From: an uncultured Eubacteriales bacterium
Lineage (GTDB): Bacteria > Bacillota > Clostridia > Oscillospirales > Acutalibacteraceae
Length of the DNA stretch: 6,110 nt
Assembly: GCA_934465125.1 (NCBI GenBank)
Contig: CAKSKO010000074.1
Span: forward strand, 1 to 6,110
Reading direction: 5' to 3'
Made by a program: the position numbers and the translations under genes. A model generated the notes under the pieces. The model was not told the DNA's origin. It did no database searches and was given only the letters and a program-made list of their open reading frames with translations. Below are positions 6,052 to 6,110 of this stretch, piece after piece. Every line of letters begins with the position of its first letter. The stretch's first letter is position 1.

Positions 6052-6110
6052 AAGATACAGTTAGGTCGCAACAGGATTTTTGTATCGATCTATTCTATTG
6101 CCTACAGATG

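Noticed and set aside
6054..6086. Possible terminator after the GH13 gene (GATACA ... TGTATC)
   Set aside because: A six-base AT-rich stem with a 21-base loop and no following U-tract is too weak, and the window ends shortly after.

Overview
The window reads as an ordinary chromosomal segment of a low-to-mid GC Firmicute, most likely an anaerobic Clostridia-type fermenter. The support is strong AGGAGG-type ribosome binding sites, a sigma-A-like promoter, a two-subunit oxygen-sensitive class I fumarase, a DUF3048 (YerB-like) lipoprotein and a cytoplasmic GH13 enzyme. This placement is inferred from gene content and protein style; no species is claimed.

Layout. Bases 1-1709 (+) hold aspartyl-tRNA synthetase, whose first ~20 codons lie outside the window. 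Bases 1710-1837 are a short convergent spacer with a hairpin (1737-1769) that can end transcription from both sides. On the minus strand, 3276-2425 and 2374-1838 are the alpha and beta subunits of a class I iron-sulfur fumarate hydratase, alpha upstream of beta and 50 bp apart. Beta most likely starts at a TTG codon. Bases 3277-3561 are a divergent, AT-rich control region with good promoter candidates facing both ways. Bases 3562-4635 (+) encode a DUF3048 lipoprotein, followed after 78 bp by a GH13 alpha-amylase-family enzyme at 4714-6051 (+). The last 59 bases hold nothing I can identify.

How the genes work together. aspS is translation housekeeping. The fumarase pair interconverts fumarate and malate, which in an anaerobe usually serves a partial TCA cycle or a reductive branch to succinate. 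The lipoprotein and the GH13 enzyme probably share a transcript because no clear promoter or terminator separates them, but nothing in the sequence ties their functions together: one is predicted on the outer face of the membrane and the other in the cytosol.

I found no mobile element, CRISPR array, RNA gene, toxin-antitoxin pair or defence system, and no convincing undescribed system. The most unusual observation is an excess of cysteines at normally non-cysteine positions in both fumarase subunits.
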